Source: Rhodoferax sp.
GTDB lineage: Bacteria; Pseudomonadota; Gammaproteobacteria; Burkholderiales; Burkholderiaceae_C
Direction of reading: 5' to 3'
NCBI GenBank assembly: GCA_018061265.1
Contig: JAGOUM010000012.1
Coordinates: forward strand, 1 to 54,220
Length of the DNA: 54,220 bases
The notes beneath the pieces were generated by a model, which did no database searches, was not told the origin of the DNA, and saw nothing but the letters and a program-made list of their open reading frames with translations. Of this stretch, positions 5,923-14,893 are shown piece after piece. How positions within the stretch are numbered: position 1 is the stretch's first letter; every line of letters begins with the position of its first letter. A program made the translations under genes and the position numbers.

Positions 5923-7625
5923 CTTGAACTCTGCTCCAGTGAACTATCAACGAATGTTCGGTATATCAGGGGCGAACATAGCTTCTCGATACCCAGAGTC
6001 ACAAGTGGCTTGTCAAACCCTGGCAACTTGGTGGTCTGCTTGACGACCCGAAAATGCTCGTCCTCTTTGGGCAGCCAGCACAGAGATTGGCTCCACAAAA
6101 CAAATTCCCGCAAGGACGAAGCCTTTTCCAACCCTTGCTTGAAGATATTGTTTGGCATCAGTGGCAGTTCAACATTTGAACTGAGCACTCCACCAAACGC
6201 ATCAATGCTGACTACGCCCGCGCATAACCACTCGGCTGCATCCTCCGCATTCAACCCGAGTGTTTGAAGTGCGATGGACTTCCTAAAACTCAGCCACTTC
6301 ATCTTCCGCTCCAACTGCGTAACTTTTTCCCAGCAGACCTTCTTACGGTTGTGCACTTCGCGAGGATCACCGGGTTGTAACATCCAGCGCAATTCGCAGA
6401 CAAGCAGTGTCTTACTCTCCGGGTCAGGAATAAGCAGATCAATTTCTTCGAACTCCTTGCCGTCACGGATCGTCAAGTTTTCCTTCGCATTCGGCCAACG
6501 CGTCTTAGCCAATGGAAGAAGGCCTGACACCATGGCCTGCTCGAACAAGCCGCTCAATTTATCAAATGATTTTGGGCCTATCCGCGCTTGGAGGGTCAGC
6601 AGATTCCTCTCGTAGTTGGACGACAGAAACAACAGGCACGGGATAGCCATTCGTCCTTCACCGAGGGCAACAATTGGCTGCAGCGCCGGGTCCGGTGCCT
6701 GCACCCCATAGCCAAGCGTGAGGTAATCAATGAACTTTCGGATGACCGGCAACTCAAGCGAGCTCATTTCGCGAAGTTCTGAGGCCAATTGCTGCGCAGT
6801 CGTTACAAAGAGCAAACTCTCCTGACCAACACCTCGGAGGCCATGCAGGCTTGCGCCAAAGTGCACAGCACACCAGTGATATACGCAACGGATACACAAA
6901 GCGTTTATCAGAAGAGTCGTCTCATTTCGGCCACCCCAAACAAATCGCCAGCCATCAGGCGCTAATAATGGGTACTGCTCCATCTCTTCAGCCAACTTGA
7001 TCGCCGGGTAAGTGTGGTACTGATAGACGACCATTCCACCGGAAATGCGCGTTGTCTGCGCGATGGTGTCAACAATCTCTGGCCTGAATTCATCCCGGCG
7101 AGCCCAACGGTAGAGATTCGTAGTGTGGTCCAGTAAGTCTGGTGGCATGTGGCCCAGCAACTCGATTGTTGAATACCGCATATCGTGATCTGCTGGGTCA
7201 AATTCAACATGAATGTTTTCTGCTCTTTCCTGAAGACTGAGTGTCTTAGCGTGCGCTGCGGAGCAGAGTCGTGTGGCCGACATATAGTCCATCCCCGCTT
7301 GCAGTAGTTCACCAGTCTGGACGTACAGCCTAGGTACAACCTTTTTGGGAAAAGCTACCTTGCTTGTGTCAAGACACTCGCGACGAATTCGATCTAAAGC
7401 GAAGCGCGCTGAGTATTTGTAGGCATCTAGAAGGTGATCGATCAATGATGTCTTGCTATCGTCAGTTCCAACAAAGAGCATCCGAAGGTTGTCTTCCAAG
7501 ACGGTCAATAAGTACCAGGTTGCTATTGCCCTATTCGGATGCGGAAGTGGGTGACGGTGATAGTTTTTGTCAAGTGCAGCCTCAACTGTAGACAGCAAAG
7601 CCGTTCCCGACGTGTATCCAGTCAC
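5919..7625 (-). CDS. Uncharacterised 568-aa protein with PD-(D/E)XK-like nuclease motif
   Basis: I do not recognise the family by name. The GTG start overlaps the hsdS stop (GTGA), so it is translated from the restriction operon. Residues 1-370 are helical without clear motifs. Residues 392-413 (EEIDLLIPD and TLLVCELRW) match the core of PD-(D/E)XK nucleases: Asp396, a hydrophobic strand, then Glu411-x-Arg413, with Arg replacing the usual Lys. A Lys/Arg-rich helix follows. Its base composition looks more AT-rich than hsdR or pepP, suggesting separate acquisition. It may be an accessory effector of the restriction system or an independent defence nuclease. Confidence 0.7.
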   Translation of the reverse strand: MTGYTSGTALLSTVEAALDKNYHRHPLPHPNRAIATWYLLTVLEDNLRMLFVGTDDSKTSLIDHLLDAYKYSARFALDRIRRECLDTSKVAFPKKVVPRLYVQTGELLQAGMDYMSATRLCSAAHAKTLSLQERAENIHVEFDPADHDMRYSTIELLGHMPPDLLDHTTNLYRWARRDEFRPEIVDTIAQTTRISGGMVVYQYHTYPAIKLAEEMEQYPLLAPDGWRFVWGGRNETTLLINALCIRCVYHWCAVHFGASLHGLRGVGQESLLFVTTAQQLASELREMSSLELPVIRKFIDYLTLGYGVQAPDPALQPIVALGEGRMAIPCLLFLSSNYERNLLTLQARIGPKSFDKLSGLFEQAMVSGLLPLAKTRWPNAKENLTIRDGKEFEEIDLLIPDPESKTLLVCELRWMLQPGDPREVHNRKKVCWEKVTQLERKMKWLSFRKSIALQTLGLNAEDAAEWLCAGVVSIDAFGGVLSSNVELPLMPNNIFKQGLEKASSLREFVLWSQSLCWLPKEDEHFRVVKQTTKLPGFDKPLVTLGIEKLCSPLIYRTFVDSSLEQSSR

Positions 7626-8764
7626 AGCGCAAACGCCTTTGCCAGGGTTGCCTGCCGCAGCGCCTGTGCTCGCTTCAAGTTGGCGTCTACCTCCGCTTCG
7701 ACTTCGCGGATGATGGAGAGGTGGCGGTCGACTTCGGCGACGATGCTTGCTTGTTCTTTCAACGACGGAACACCTATCGGTAGTCGCGAAACTTTTCCGA
7801 CGCTCAACGTGTGCAGCCCAGAAGTGGATGCCGAGACCTGTTCGATCTCATGTCTACCAACCGGTGACAACATCCAAATCAATGCCCATTCCGGCAAAAC
7901 AGGTTTCCCGAAACGGGCTTTGATCAAGTGATTTTGGTGAACGCAGTTTGGAATCGCGTCGTTCCATAGCGCCACGCGCCCTATTTGGTCTGGACTTCCA
8001 TTACCTTCGACTACAAGCAAATCGCCTTTGCGCACCAGTAGTTTTTCCAGTTCTCTTTCAGCCACACCGATGTACTCAATATCGTCAAGCCTCAACTCGT
8101 TGGCGTACACATTGGCCACGCGCAGGTAGGGCAACTTCAAAGGGAGGTCGTTGCGCTTCTGGTTCTTAGTCAGGCCACCAATGATCGCGCCTTCTTCGCC
8201 AAGAGTTGACTGCCGCCAGCCGCCTGCGGTTTCTACGAGGCGGCCTTCGACGGCGGCTTTGAGGACAGAGGCTTTGTAGCGTTTGAGGTTGGCTTTGACG
8301 CGCTGGAGGTTGGCGACGGCTTCGTCGAGGCGGGAGAACTGTTTTTCGAGCTCGGCGACGATTTCGTCTTGCGTCTCCTCAGGCGGAAGCGGGACACTTA
8401 GCTGACGCAGAAATTGATAGTGCCGTCCATAGCCCCGATCTGGTATCGGAGCGCTTTTCATCCAGTAGTAAAGATACTTCGTGCGTACACCCTCTGCCGG
8501 TCTAAAGATCTTGATTCCGTCAGCGCCAACTGCAAACGGATAATTCACGAGCTTGACGGAACGGGTGTGATCGCCAAACAGCACAACCGGCAATTCGCCT
8601 TCAAAGGCCATTGTTTGGTCATCCGTATAGCCGCCGATTTGCTGCTGGCCCTGATCGATTACCGCTAAGGGGCCTTCCTGCAAATAGTCACGCTGCTTCA
8701 AGCGCTTACCCTTGTCGGACTGCGGGACCGCAACTTGGGCGAATGGCAAGACACTCATACTCAC
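7622..8764 (-). CDS. hsdS: Type I restriction-modification specificity subunit HsdS
   Basis: This 380-aa protein has the usual two target-recognition domains, each followed by a long conserved helix. TRD1 is about 1-135, with the helix EETQDEIVAELEKQFSRLDE; TRD2 is about 185-325, with its helix SLKEQASIVAEVDRHLSIIR. It determines the DNA sequence bound by the HsdM2S1 methylase and the HsdR-containing nuclease. The GTG start at 8764 overlaps the hsdR stop (GTGA); ATG 8758 is the alternative. The gene is somewhat short for the family but both halves look complete. Confidence 0.92.
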   Translation of the reverse strand: MSMSVLPFAQVAVPQSDKGKRLKQRDYLQEGPLAVIDQGQQQIGGYTDDQTMAFEGELPVVLFGDHTRSVKLVNYPFAVGADGIKIFRPAEGVRTKYLYYWMKSAPIPDRGYGRHYQFLRQLSVPLPPEETQDEIVAELEKQFSRLDEAVANLQRVKANLKRYKASVLKAAVEGRLVETAGGWRQSTLGEEGAIIGGLTKNQKRNDLPLKLPYLRVANVYANELRLDDIEYIGVAERELEKLLVRKGDLLVVEGNGSPDQIGRVALWNDAIPNCVHQNHLIKARFGKPVLPEWALIWMLSPVGRHEIEQVSASTSGLHTLSVGKVSRLPIGVPSLKEQASIVAEVDRHLSIIREVEAEVDANLKRAQALRQATLAKAFAL

Positions 8765-11562
8765 GCCGCCAACTCCCGATTCAGTTCCTCAATCACCTTG
8801 GGCAGTTCCGCGCCAAAGAGCTGGTGCACCTTGCCCAGGCCACCTTGGGCGTTGAAAGGAGCGTATTCAAAGTCTTCTATTTCAAGACACAAGTTGGCGG
8901 CGATGTGGTCGCGGATCATTTCTAGCCAGCGTTGTTGTTCTTGGGTGAACTTGTTGTTGTCGGCCTGCTGGTGCTGGGCCAGCCAGGCTTTGAAGTTGGC
9001 TTGCACGCGCTCGGGGTAGGGCACCAGTTCGTTGGTCTGCTGCATGGCAAAGCGCACCAGGCTGACCAAGTCCGTCAACAGGCGGCGCTGCCTGGCGCCT
9101 TTGACCTTGTCTTTGCGCAGGGTGGCGTAGGCCTGCCACAGGGCGCCCTCGTCAATGTTCAGCGGCGGGGCGTGCAGGGCGTCGGCCAACTCTTTCAACT
9201 GATCAAACATGAGCGGTGCGCGCTGCCTTTCCACCGAATACCGGCGGCTGAACAAGATTTGCAGGGCGGTGATTTCGTCTTTGTGCTGGGCAATGAAGTC
9301 TTCAAAGCTTTGCACCAGGGCGGTGGCGCGGTCGCTGCCTTCGCTGAAGCCGGCGTGTATCAGGCTGTCTTGGGTGACCACGTCGATCACTAGGTCTACC
9401 CGTTGCTTCATTCTTAATAGCTGGTCACGCAGGCCTGGTGAGGCGAAGGGCATGATTGCAGCCTGCAAATGCTGATCCGCCTCGGCGGGCGGCATGTCTT
9501 GGGTGGCGTCGATGTTCAGCGCCTCCACAATGCCGCGTGCCAAGTCGCGCAGGGTTTTGCCGCCGCTTAAGCTCACCACCTTGGCGCGGTCGGCATCGCT
9601 GGCGTCTTTGTCCAGCCGGGCCAGGCGGGCGGCGATGCTGCTCAGCACCTCGTCTTCCACATTGCCCAGGCTCACGGCTTGCAGCAGTTTGTCCAGGGGC
9701 ACGCTCTTCTTGGTGTCCATGGGGCGGCTGTCGGTTTTGTCGCGCTCGCACACGCCCACACAATCGACGATGACGAAGTGGTCTTTCTTGATGTGTTCGC
9801 CGGGGTTCACAGCGGCCAGGTCCGTGGGGTTGCACACGCGCACGCCACGGCCTTTCATCTGCTCGAAGAAGCTGCGGCTTTTTACGCTGCGCATGAAGAC
9901 GACGATTTCCACCGGCTTGATGTCGGTGCCGGTGGCGATCATGTCCACGGTGACGGCCACCCGGGGGTAGTAGCCGGTACGGAAGTCTTTGATGAGCTGC
10001 TCGGGGCTGGTGCCGCCGCCCTGGGCGCTGCGGTAGGTAATCTTCTGCGCAAACTCGTTGCCACGGCCAAACTCTTCGCGCAAGATTTCCACAATCTTTT
10101 CGGCGTGGTTGTCGTCTTTGGCAAAGATCAGGGTTTTGGGCAGCTCGGTGCGGGCGGGGAACATGTCGGCCTGCCAGCGGTCGCGCAGGGTGCGCACCAC
10201 GGTGCGGATCTGGTCGGGCGTTTGCACGGCGCGGTCCAGCTCTTCGGGCTGGTATTCAAAGTCGTCGTCCAGCTGCCAGGCGGTCTTGCGGCGGGTGGCT
10301 TTGTCTTGCGTTTCCAGCCAGAAGCCTTTGTCCACCTTGGCGCCCTGCTCGCTCACCTCAGTTTTGATGCGATACACGTCGTAGTTCACATTCACGCCAT
10401 CGGCCACGGCCTGGGCGTGGCCGTATTCCATGACCAGGTTTTGGTTAAAGAAGCCAAAGGTTTGTTTGTTGGGCGTGGCGGTCAGGCCAGTCAGATAGGC
10501 GTCAAAGTACTCCAGAACCTGGCGCCACAGCTTGTAGATGCTGCGGTGGGCCTCGTCGGTCACCACAATGTCAAAGCTCTCGATGGGGATGGCGGGGTTG
10601 TAGCCAATGGGTTCGGGGTCTTTGAACAACTTCTCCACCAGTTCGGTGCTTTCTTCGTCGGCCTCTTCGGCCAGCTCGCGCCCTTTAAGCATGCTGAACA
10701 TGCGCTGGATGGTGCAGATGACCACGCGGGCGGAAGTGTCGATCTGGTTGCCTTGCAGGTGCTGGACGATGTATTCCTCGCCAAACTTGTAGTTGTTGTA
10801 GGGCGATGCGTAGGCGTCAAACTCTTTTTTGGTCTGGCGGGCCAGGTTGCCCCGGTCTACCAAAAAGAGCACGCGGCGCGCACCGCCAAACTTGATGAGG
10901 CGGTAGATAAAGCCGATGCTGGTAAAGGTCTTGCCGCTGCCGGTGGCCATCTGGATCAGGGCTTTGGGCTTGTTGGCAGCCAGGCTTTTTTCCAGGTTGG
11001 TGATGGCGCTGATTTGGGCGGGCCACAGGGCATAGTGCGCGCCGCCGCTGCCCCATTCGGTCACCAGTTGGGGCATGCTGCGCATGCGGGTGAGGAAGGT
11101 GCCGGGGGTTTCTTGTGCTGCGTTACCAACGGCAGGGTTGGGCAGGTAAGCCAGCCATTGCACCAACAGCTCAGGGCGGAAGAAGGCAAACACGGCTCTG
11201 GCACGCGGCTCTGGGTCCAGGCCGTTGGTGAAGTGGGTTTCTACACCCGTGGACTCCCACACAAAAGGCAGCGGGCGGCGCCAAGCGGGCAACGTTGTTG
11301 GCAGGCCTTGGGCATAGCGGCCACTTTGCAGTTCCACGCCGGTGAGTGTGGCGCCTTGTTTTTTGGCCTCGATTACGCCGCAGGCTTTGCCATTCACATA
11401 AAGTAAATAGTCGGCAAAACCAAAACCATTGTTGAGGGGGAATTCGCGGATGGCCACGCCCGTGGCGGCATGGATATTGGCGTCAGCCACATTGCAAACG
11501 TGCCAGCCCGCTGCGCTGAGCAGTGTGTCTATGCCGACTCGGGCTTGTTGCTCTGGTGCCAT
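8761..11562 (-). CDS. hsdR: Type I restriction endonuclease subunit HsdR
   Basis: This 933-aa motor/nuclease subunit is intact. It has an N-terminal PD-(D/E)XK nuclease (Asp51, Glu65-x-Lys67 in GVIEAKK), a superfamily 2 helicase with Walker A ATGSGKT (206-212) and DEAH (336-339), and an EcoEI-type C-terminal region that binds the methylase. A strong GGGAGGAG site precedes ATG 11562. It translocates and cuts DNA only in complex with HsdM and HsdS, so loss of hsdM would leave it inert. It starts 40 bases after pepP on the same strand, with no visible terminator in between. Confidence 0.95.
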   Translation of the reverse strand: MAPEQQARVGIDTLLSAAGWHVCNVADANIHAATGVAIREFPLNNGFGFADYLLYVNGKACGVIEAKKQGATLTGVELQSGRYAQGLPTTLPAWRRPLPFVWESTGVETHFTNGLDPEPRARAVFAFFRPELLVQWLAYLPNPAVGNAAQETPGTFLTRMRSMPQLVTEWGSGGAHYALWPAQISAITNLEKSLAANKPKALIQMATGSGKTFTSIGFIYRLIKFGGARRVLFLVDRGNLARQTKKEFDAYASPYNNYKFGEEYIVQHLQGNQIDTSARVVICTIQRMFSMLKGRELAEEADEESTELVEKLFKDPEPIGYNPAIPIESFDIVVTDEAHRSIYKLWRQVLEYFDAYLTGLTATPNKQTFGFFNQNLVMEYGHAQAVADGVNVNYDVYRIKTEVSEQGAKVDKGFWLETQDKATRRKTAWQLDDDFEYQPEELDRAVQTPDQIRTVVRTLRDRWQADMFPARTELPKTLIFAKDDNHAEKIVEILREEFGRGNEFAQKITYRSAQGGGTSPEQLIKDFRTGYYPRVAVTVDMIATGTDIKPVEIVVFMRSVKSRSFFEQMKGRGVRVCNPTDLAAVNPGEHIKKDHFVIVDCVGVCERDKTDSRPMDTKKSVPLDKLLQAVSLGNVEDEVLSSIAARLARLDKDASDADRAKVVSLSGGKTLRDLARGIVEALNIDATQDMPPAEADQHLQAAIMPFASPGLRDQLLRMKQRVDLVIDVVTQDSLIHAGFSEGSDRATALVQSFEDFIAQHKDEITALQILFSRRYSVERQRAPLMFDQLKELADALHAPPLNIDEGALWQAYATLRKDKVKGARQRRLLTDLVSLVRFAMQQTNELVPYPERVQANFKAWLAQHQQADNNKFTQEQQRWLEMIRDHIAANLCLEIEDFEYAPFNAQGGLGKVHQLFGAELPKVIEELNRELAA

Positions 11563-11602
11563 GGCTCCTCCCTTGCGGGCATATTATGGCGGCCAGGCGG
11601 AC

Positions 11603-12997
11603 TCAGTCACGCATCAGCGCCTCAATCTCGTCCACACGCACCGGCACGTCGCGTGTGATCAGTTCGCAAGCCGCTTCGGTCACGATGGCATCGTCTTCAA
11701 TGCGGATGCCAATGTTGTGAAACATCTCAGGCACACCATCGGCGGGGCGCACATAAATGCCAGGTTCGATGGTCAGCACCATGCCCGGCTGCAGCAGGCG
11801 CGCCGGCCGGTCGCGAATGGTCTCGCCCGTCAGCGCGTCCTTGCGTTCACTGACCTCCCCGATCTGGCTGGGCTCGGTATAGGCACCGCAGTCGTGCACG
11901 TCCATGCCAATCCAGTGGCCGGTGCGGTGCATATAAAACTGGAAGTAGGCACGCTTCTCGATCACGTCGTCCAGACTGCCGACCTTGTTTTTGTCAAGCA
12001 GGCCCACATCCAACATGCCCTGCGCCAGCACCTTGACGGTGGCGTCATGCGGGTCGGTAAAACGAGCGCCAGGCTTGGTCGCGGCAATGGCAGCCTCTTG
12101 CGAGGCCAGCACCAGCTCGTACAAGTCGCGCTGCGCTCCGGTAAAGCTGCCATTGGCCGGGAAGGTGCGGGTGATGTCTGATGCATAGCCGTCAAGCTCA
12201 CAACCGGCATCAATCAGCACCAACTCACCCGATCGGATCAGCCCGGCGTCCGCTCGGTAATGCAAGACACAGGCGTTGGCCCCAGCGGCCACGATGGAGC
12301 CATAGGCCGGGTACTGCGAGCCATGGCGGCGAAACTCGTGCAACAACTCGGCGTCCAGGTGGTATTCGCGCACCTCACGCCCGGCGCGAATCATGCCCGC
12401 GCAGCGCTGCATGGTGCGCACATGGGCACCCGCGCTGATGCGGGCGGCGCGGCGCATCACGTCCTGCTCGTGCGCGTCTTTCACCAGCCGCATTTCGTCG
12501 AGCACGCCGCACAGGTCGCGCTGCTGCTGCGGGCACAGGGCGCCGTAGCGCACCCGGGCACGCAAGGTGCCCAGCCAGCCGTCGACGCGCGTCTCCAGCC
12601 CTTTGTGGGTGGCAAATGGAAACCACACCGCCTCGCAACCGTCGAGCAGGGCAGGCAATTTGGCGTCAAGCTCTTTCACCGAAAACGCCGCATCCACGCC
12701 CAGCGTCTGCGGCGCCGCCTCGGGGCCGACCCGCATGCCGTCCCAGATTTCGCGCTCCAGGTCTTTGGGTTGGCAAAACAACGTGGTGTGGCCCTTGCCG
12801 TCAATCACCAACCAGGCATGGGGCTCGGTAAAGCCGCTGAGGTAATAAAAATAACTGTCGTGGCGAAACAAAAAGTCGCTGTCACGGTTGCGCTGCTGCT
12901 CAGGTGCGGTGGGGATGATGGCAACGCCTTGGGGCCCTAGCTGGCTCGCCAGTGCATTTCTGCGTTGGGTATAGATGGAAATCTCGCTTGGGCTCAT
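11603..12997 (-). CDS. pepP: Xaa-Pro aminopeptidase PepP
   Basis: This 464-aa cytosolic metallopeptidase (M24B) removes N-terminal residues preceding proline. The aminopeptidase-P N-domain occupies about 1-170. The pita-bread catalytic domain shows the metal ligands in VLIDAGCELDGYASDITRTF (two Asp), HRTGHWIGMDVHD (His), LTIEPGIY (Glu) and GIRIEDD (Glu). The start at 12997 is chosen over the longer frame because the family begins near this Met (SEISIYTQRRNAL). It lies 52 bases downstream of murU on the same strand, the usual order in related bacteria. Confidence 0.93.
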   Translation of the reverse strand: MSPSEISIYTQRRNALASQLGPQGVAIIPTAPEQQRNRDSDFLFRHDSYFYYLSGFTEPHAWLVIDGKGHTTLFCQPKDLEREIWDGMRVGPEAAPQTLGVDAAFSVKELDAKLPALLDGCEAVWFPFATHKGLETRVDGWLGTLRARVRYGALCPQQQRDLCGVLDEMRLVKDAHEQDVMRRAARISAGAHVRTMQRCAGMIRAGREVREYHLDAELLHEFRRHGSQYPAYGSIVAAGANACVLHYRADAGLIRSGELVLIDAGCELDGYASDITRTFPANGSFTGAQRDLYELVLASQEAAIAATKPGARFTDPHDATVKVLAQGMLDVGLLDKNKVGSLDDVIEKRAYFQFYMHRTGHWIGMDVHDCGAYTEPSQIGEVSERKDALTGETIRDRPARLLQPGMVLTIEPGIYVRPADGVPEMFHNIGIRIEDDAIVTEAACELITRDVPVRVDEIEALMRD

Positions 12998-13049
12998 GGG
13001 TCGAATCTGATTAAAAAGGGTGATTTTGATTGTTTTCGGGAAAGTGTGT

Positions 13050-13841
13050 TCAGGCATTGAGCTGCGCCAGGCGCTCGGGCGTGCCGACGTCGGTCCAGGC
13101 CCCGGTGTAGAGCTGGGCCGACACCCGGCCTGCGTCCATGGCACGGCGCAGCAAAGGTGCCAATGCGGCACGGACACCCAGCGGGTTGCCAGCGGGTATG
13201 TCGCACCAGGGTGGCGCAAACAGGGCGCGGTGGTACAGGCCGATGGTGGAATAGGTGTAGCGCGGGCGTGGGTCCGTCGCACTCAGGTTGAGTGCCAGAC
13301 CGGTGCTGGCATCGAGCCCAAAGTCACCACGCGGGTTGTGCGCCGGGTTGGGTACCAGCCACAGATGCGCCAAATGTCCGCTGGCTTCAAAAGCGGCAAC
13401 GGCCGCTGGGTCAAAGACAAACCCGGGGGTGTAGACGTCACCGGCCAGCACCCAGAACACCTCACCCCCACCCGGCGGACACAGCTGCGGCAAAGCACGG
13501 CAGATGCCACCTGCGGTTTCCAGCGCAGCGCCAAAGTCCTGGCCTTCGTGGGAATACAGCAAGGACAACCGGTATAAATCCAATAGCTCACTATCGTTGT
13601 CAGATATGCGCTGGAGGCCAAAAACATCACCAAATCTGCACACAATCTGCTCACCCAGCCAGGCGGTATTGATCACCGCGCGCGGGCAGCCACCCTGCGC
13701 CAGCGCCTGCAGATGCCACTGCAACAATGGCTGGCCCTGCACCGCCAGCAGCGGCTTGGGGCAATGGTCAGTCAATGGGCGCATACGTTCACCACGGCCT
13801 GCCGCCAGCAGCATGGCGGGGGCATTGGGTGGAAGTGGCAT
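13050..13841 (-). CDS. murU: N-acetylmuramate-1-phosphate uridylyltransferase MurU
   Basis: This 263-aa nucleotidyltransferase has the signature LLAAGRGERMRPLT with KPLL, the core of sugar-1-phosphate NTP transferases, and ends DVGTPERLAQLNA. The YSHEG ... ETAGGI segment and partnership with pepP point to MurU, which makes UDP-MurNAc in peptidoglycan recycling; an amgK kinase is not adjacent. Residues encoded by 13571-13622 (RISDNDSELLDLY) look like an in-frame insertion between FGLQ and LLYSHEG and coincide with a copy of the AT-rich element. ATG 13841 is chosen; the longer frame adds an unlikely leader. Confidence 0.8.
   Translation of the reverse strand: MPLPPNAPAMLLAAGRGERMRPLTDHCPKPLLAVQGQPLLQWHLQALAQGGCPRAVINTAWLGEQIVCRFGDVFGLQRISDNDSELLDLYRLSLLYSHEGQDFGAALETAGGICRALPQLCPPGGGEVFWVLAGDVYTPGFVFDPAAVAAFEASGHLAHLWLVPNPAHNPRGDFGLDASTGLALNLSATDPRPRYTYSTIGLYHRALFAPPWCDIPAGNPLGVRAALAPLLRRAMDAGRVSAQLYTGAWTDVGTPERLAQLNA
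13571..13622 (-). repeat. Dispersed AT-rich element, copy 2, inside murU
   Basis: Read on the minus strand the element has GGCCTCCAGCGCATAT, a variable middle, then GAGCTATTGGATTTATA. It resembles the intergenic and other genic copies (CCTC-AGCGC-TAT ... AGCTATT ... TATA). It lies in frame and adds about 15 codons where MurU relatives run directly from FGL into the YSHEG strand. Confidence 0.5.
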
Positions 13842-13952
13842 CGCAGACGACGCGGGTGGGTAAGCGGATTCAGGCACGAAGCAACACAGATCTGGCCAAG
13901 CGGGGGCCAGAGCATAGCCCAGCTTGGCCCGACCTGGCCGCAACTTCTGTGG

Positions 13953-14765
13953 TCAGGCGTCCTGCAGCCAGCGCACCGAGCCCCGGTAGGCGTGCCAACT
14001 GGCGTGCCCCAGCAGCGGCCCCACCAGCAGCAGGCCCAGCGCCCAGGGCAGCAGCAAAGCCAGCGCGGTCAGCACCACGATCATGCCACCCCACAACAGC
14101 ATGACCCCGGTGTTGTTGACCACCACGGCAATGCTGGTGATGGCGGCACTGATGGCGTCGGTGTCGCGGTCCAGAATCATCGGAATCGACACCGCCGACG
14201 TGGCAAACACCAGCGTGGCAAACACCCCGCCGACCAGGGTGTAGGCGATCACGAACTCGAAGTTCTCCGGGTTGAACACGGCCTGCATCACCCCCACCGA
14301 GCTGGGCATGCCGGTGTTGAAGAACACCGCAATCACCACCAGCGAGGCGCGGCCCCACAGCAGCTCCAGCACAATCAGCACCCCTACCAGCAGCGCCATG
14401 CTGCGCAAATGGTTGCGCCAGCAGGTGGCCGAGGCCGCCAGGCTGGGTGTCAGGCCCAGCTCGCGGCGGCGGCTCACGTCATACAAACCCATGGCGAGAA
14501 ACGGCCCGACCAGCAGACAACCCGACGCAATCGTCATGGTGAACTCGGGTTTGTTGCGAAACACCACGCCCAGAATCAGCGCCATGGCACAAAACGCCGC
14601 ACCATAGGCCAGGCTGATGCCCGGATGGGCGCGCAGGTCGCACCAGCCCCGCGTCAGCCAATGCCACGGTGCTGACCATGGCAGGGGCAGGATCTCCTTG
14701 GCCGGTGCCTCGGAGGGCGGCGGAACGTAGGGGGGCGGTGGAACTTCGTCCTGAAATTGACTCAT
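13953..14765 (-). CDS. DUF2189 multi-pass membrane protein (BPSS1780 type)
   Basis: This 270-aa inner-membrane protein has a proline-rich cytosolic N-terminus (about 1-28: PPPPYVPPPSEAP) and about six transmembrane helices. The conserved VGPFLAMGLYDVSRRRELGL motif is diagnostic of DUF2189. Function is unknown in the family. It is read divergently from the SPFH gene, separated by about 130 bases that must contain both promoters, and lies 111 bases upstream of murU on the same strand. Confidence 0.88.
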   Translation of the reverse strand: MSQFQDEVPPPPYVPPPSEAPAKEILPLPWSAPWHWLTRGWCDLRAHPGISLAYGAAFCAMALILGVVFRNKPEFTMTIASGCLLVGPFLAMGLYDVSRRRELGLTPSLAASATCWRNHLRSMALLVGVLIVLELLWGRASLVVIAVFFNTGMPSSVGVMQAVFNPENFEFVIAYTLVGGVFATLVFATSAVSIPMILDRDTDAISAAITSIAVVVNNTGVMLLWGGMIVVLTALALLLPWALGLLLVGPLLGHASWHAYRGSVRWLQDA

Positions 14766-14893
14766 GCGCCTAGGCTAGCCTGCCGGGTGGCTGCGCGCCA
14801 TAGAGGAAAACACCAAGGTCGCGGCGCTGGATGGTGCTGGTCATGTGTATCATGCCGACTCTTGTCCCTCACCCCTTTCTTCAGGAGCAACGC

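Noticed and set aside
8932-9393. Plus-strand frame within hsdR
   Set aside because: Shadow of hsdR; no supporting motif.
9679-11406. A 575-codon open frame on the plus strand
   Set aside because: It lies fully antisense to hsdR, has the Val/Gly/His-rich composition of a mirror frame in GC-rich DNA, and shows no domain.
11563-11602. Terminator between pepP and hsdR
   Set aside because: The 40-base gap has no stem followed by a T run.
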